Part shown: positions 24,570 to 26,125 of the stretch, piece after piece | Layout of the letters: each line of letters begins with the position of its first letter | How positions within the stretch are numbered: position 1 is the first letter of the stretch | NCBI GenBank assembly: GCA_020722245.1 | Contig: DYLE01000008.1 | Coordinates: 1-26,125 of the forward strand | Direction of reading: 5' to 3' | From: Desulfonema limicola | Lineage (GTDB): Bacteria; Desulfobacterota; Desulfobacteria; Desulfobacterales; Desulfosalsimonadaceae | DNA: 26,125 nt | Translations under genes and position numbers: made by a program | The notes under the pieces: generated by a model | Told to the model about the DNA's origin: nothing | The model's database searches: none | Seen by the model: only the letters and a program-made list of their open reading frames with translations

Positions 24570-25805
24570 TCAGGCCTTTTCAAAGATATGAACGCACATG
24601 GCGGCCTCGCCCACGCCGATGGTGCCGCCGCCGTTTTCCGCCAGGGCGATTTGCGCCTTTGCCACCTGGCGCCTGCCCGCCTCCCGGCGAAGCTGGGTGA
24701 CCAGTTCATAAACCTGCGCCAGCCCGGACGCGCCCACGGGATGCCCCCGGGAGATCAGCCCGCCGCTGGGGTTTACGGGAATCCTGCCGTCAAGGGCGGT
24801 GGCCCCGCTTTCGGCCAGAGGCCCGCCTTCCCCTTCGGGGCAGAACCCCAGCTTTTCGGTCTGGTAGAGCTCCCCGAAGGCCGTGGCATCATGAACCTCG
24901 GCCAGGTCGATGTCCTTCGGGCCGAGCCCGGCCATCTCGTATGCGGCGCAGGATGCCCTTTCGCTGATGTCGTTTTCCGCCCACGATCCGGATTTCAAAA
25001 CCGAGGCCCGGATCAGAACCGCCCGTTGGCTGGGATGCTGTTTTAAAAATTTTTCAGAGCAGAGGATCGCGGCCGCGGCCCCGTCCCCCACCGGGGAACA
25101 CATGCCCCGGGTCAGGGGGTAGGCCACCACGTAGTCTTGAAGCACCTGCTCCACGGTCTGGGGAAAGGTGTACTGGGCCAGCGGGTTCAAGGTGGAGTTG
25201 TTGTGGGCCTTGGCGGCAATCACGGCGAGCTGGCGCTGGGTGGTGCCGTATTTTTTCATGTGCTCCCGGGCGCCGAAGGCGTAAAAATCCATGAACACGG
25301 AATGACCGCCCTTTTTTTTATCCTGGTCCGCGGATTCGGGCTTGGGGGCTTTGGCCTGCTGCTGTTTTTTCCACTCCTCGATCATCCGGCCGGTGACCTC
25401 CACGTCGGTTCCGGCTAAAAACCCCTGCATCATCATCGCCCGGTTTTCGTTGTAGACCTTTTCCGCGCCGATGGCCAGAACGCAGTCGTAGAGCCCGGCC
25501 TTGATCGCCGTCCATCCCGAATGAAGCGCCGTGCTGGCGCTGGCGCAGGCGTTTTCCACATTGGTGATGGGGATCTTATCCAGGCCGTGGGCGGACAGGG
25601 CCACCTGCCCGCGAATGCAGTGCTGAAAACCGCTCATGCCCCAGCCGGTGTTTGAGAACCAGGCCGCCTCAATGTCCTTTATGCCCAGATCGCAGTCTTT
25701 CAGGACCCGTTGAAGCGCTTCCCCGGTGAGCTGTTTGATGGTCCGGTCCAGGTATTTGCCGAACTTGATCATTCCCACGCCGATAATGTAAATGCGATCG
25801 CTCAT
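24570..25805 (-). CDS. SCP2-type thiolase / lipid-transfer family protein
   Basis: This 411-residue thiolase-fold enzyme belongs to the sterol-carrier-protein thiolase group. The nucleophile is Cys87 in VENACASASTAL. Other motifs are PVGDGAAAAIL, AEVHDATAFGEL, GGLISRGHPVGASGLAQ with the catalytic His, and ENGGG at the end. Residues about 143-167 are a low-complexity charged/Gln-rich insertion. No fused SCP2 lipid-binding domain is present. It should cleave 3-ketoacyl-CoA from bulky or branched chains, which in actinobacteria often means steroid side chains; that is family knowledge and not proof here. It is first in the minus-strand operon. The ribosome site before ATG 25805 is weak. Confidence 0.93.
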   Translation of the reverse strand: MSDRIYIIGVGMIKFGKYLDRTIKQLTGEALQRVLKDCDLGIKDIEAAWFSNTGWGMSGFQHCIRGQVALSAHGLDKIPITNVENACASASTALHSGWTAIKAGLYDCVLAIGAEKVYNENRAMMMQGFLAGTDVEVTGRMIEEWKKQQQAKAPKPESADQDKKKGGHSVFMDFYAFGAREHMKKYGTTQRQLAVIAAKAHNNSTLNPLAQYTFPQTVEQVLQDYVVAYPLTRGMCSPVGDGAAAAILCSEKFLKQHPSQRAVLIRASVLKSGSWAENDISERASCAAYEMAGLGPKDIDLAEVHDATAFGELYQTEKLGFCPEGEGGPLAESGATALDGRIPVNPSGGLISRGHPVGASGLAQVYELVTQLRREAGRRQVAKAQIALAENGGGTIGVGEAAMCVHIFEKA

Positions 25806-25852
25806 GGCTTTTTGTGCACTAAGCTTTTTAGGAGTAAAGAGAGACGATAAAT

Positions 25853-25870
25853 TAAGTAAATACTTACTTA
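25853..25870. promoter_or_regulatory. candidate TetR operator
   Basis: TAAGTAAATACTTACTTA is an 18-bp palindrome with one mismatched base pair. It lies 48 bases upstream of the first gene of the operon that encodes a TetR regulator. Length, symmetry and AT-richness fit TetR/FadR-type operators. No second copy was seen elsewhere in the window. Confidence 0.6.
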
Positions 25871-25893
25871 CGAATTTCCATTTTTGCTGTCAA
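25865..25893 (-). promoter_or_regulatory. promoter of the acyl-CoA operon
   Basis: On the minus strand a perfect TTGACA -35 lies at 25893-25888. Seventeen bases further on, the -10 position (25870-25865) reads TAAGTA, a poor match that coincides with the edge of the palindrome. A repressor bound there would block this promoter. Confidence 0.5.
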
Positions 25894-25956
25894 GCCAAAA
25901 TTTCCGTGTGCCTCCTTCTGGGATAAAACCGGAAAAATTCAAACGGTTCGCTTCGT

Positions 25957-25980
25957 GAGGCTTTCGGGGAGAAAAGCCTC
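25957..25980. other. hairpin in the right-hand gene-free stretch
   Basis: GAGGCTTT (25957-25964) and AAAGCCTC (25973-25980) form an 8-bp stem with an 8-base loop. No T-run follows on either strand, so it is not a clear terminator. The rest of 25894-26125 contains no open frame or motif I can support. Confidence 0.35.
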
Positions 25981-26125
25981 AATCTCGCTCCCAGTGGATT
26001 TTTACGATTGTTATACTCACCTGCTTCTGCAAAAAAACCTGCAAAGCAGAATAGACGGGTTTTTACGGTTCCCCCCAAATCCGCGATTGGCGGGAATTTT
26101 TGGTGAAAAATGATTGAAAAACCTC

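Noticed and set aside
26055..26071. A 15-bp match (CGGGTTTTTACGGTT) to 12508-12522, considered as a dispersed repeat
   Set aside because: Only two copies, no longer flanking identity, and a 15-mer match in 26 kb can occur by chance.
25890..26078. A 62-codon minus-strand open frame at the right edge
   Set aside because: No ribosome site, basic low-complexity sequence, and it would span the promoter and hairpin region.

Overview
The window most likely comes from an anaerobic, moderately GC-rich Desulfobacterota (sulfate-reducer type) chromosome. This is inferred from gene content: rubrerythrin, rubredoxin, flavodoxin, a flavoredoxin-like flavin reductase, a single-cluster ferredoxin, and a cluster of acyl-CoA chemistry genes. 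No rRNA, tRNA, CRISPR array, insertion sequence or phage gene was seen.

Layout. (1) 1-576: the possible tail of a gene running in from the left edge (stop at 115), a terminator-like hairpin (173-210), and an AT-rich leader. (2) 577-4369, plus strand: an oxidative-stress/electron-transfer operon of ferredoxin, rubrerythrin, rubredoxin, flavodoxin and catalase-peroxidase KatG. It ends in a structured inverted repeat that can terminate in both directions. (3) 4473-5810, minus: a secreted endonuclease/exonuclease/phosphatase-fold hydrolase. (4) 6174-7778, minus: flavin reductase, short-chain dehydrogenase, and a molybdate-binding Mop (molbindin) gene split by a -1 shift at an A7 run. (5) 7969-9854, plus: an MFS exporter with a 1-nt overlap to a SatD-like protein that has cyclase-like motifs and an HTH tail. 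(6) 9884-12411, minus: a PP2C phosphatase followed by a Ser/Thr kinase fused to an FGE-sulfatase-type domain. (7) 12521-15934, minus: a large fusion of an EndoQ-like PHP nuclease and a UvrD-type helicase.

(8) 16091-25805 is an acyl-CoA catabolic island. A thiolase lies on the plus strand. Facing it on the minus strand is a seven-gene run in transcription order: SCP2-type thiolase, TetR regulator, nitroreductase-family flavoprotein, ferredoxin-fused acyl-CoA ligase, acyl-CoA dehydrogenase with catalytic Glu, a second acyl-CoA dehydrogenase without it, and an LCM-type methyltransferase. An 18-bp near-palindrome next to a perfect TTGACA lies upstream of the first gene and is a good candidate TetR operator. 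Together these genes could activate a carboxylic acid to its CoA ester, oxidise it and cleave it thiolytically. The substrate cannot be read from sequence.

The points most worth follow-up are the ferredoxin-acyl-CoA ligase fusion with an altered A10 motif, the paired dehydrogenases of which one lacks the catalytic base, the A7-interrupted mop gene, the EndoQ-helicase fusion, and the phosphatase/kinase-FGE pair.
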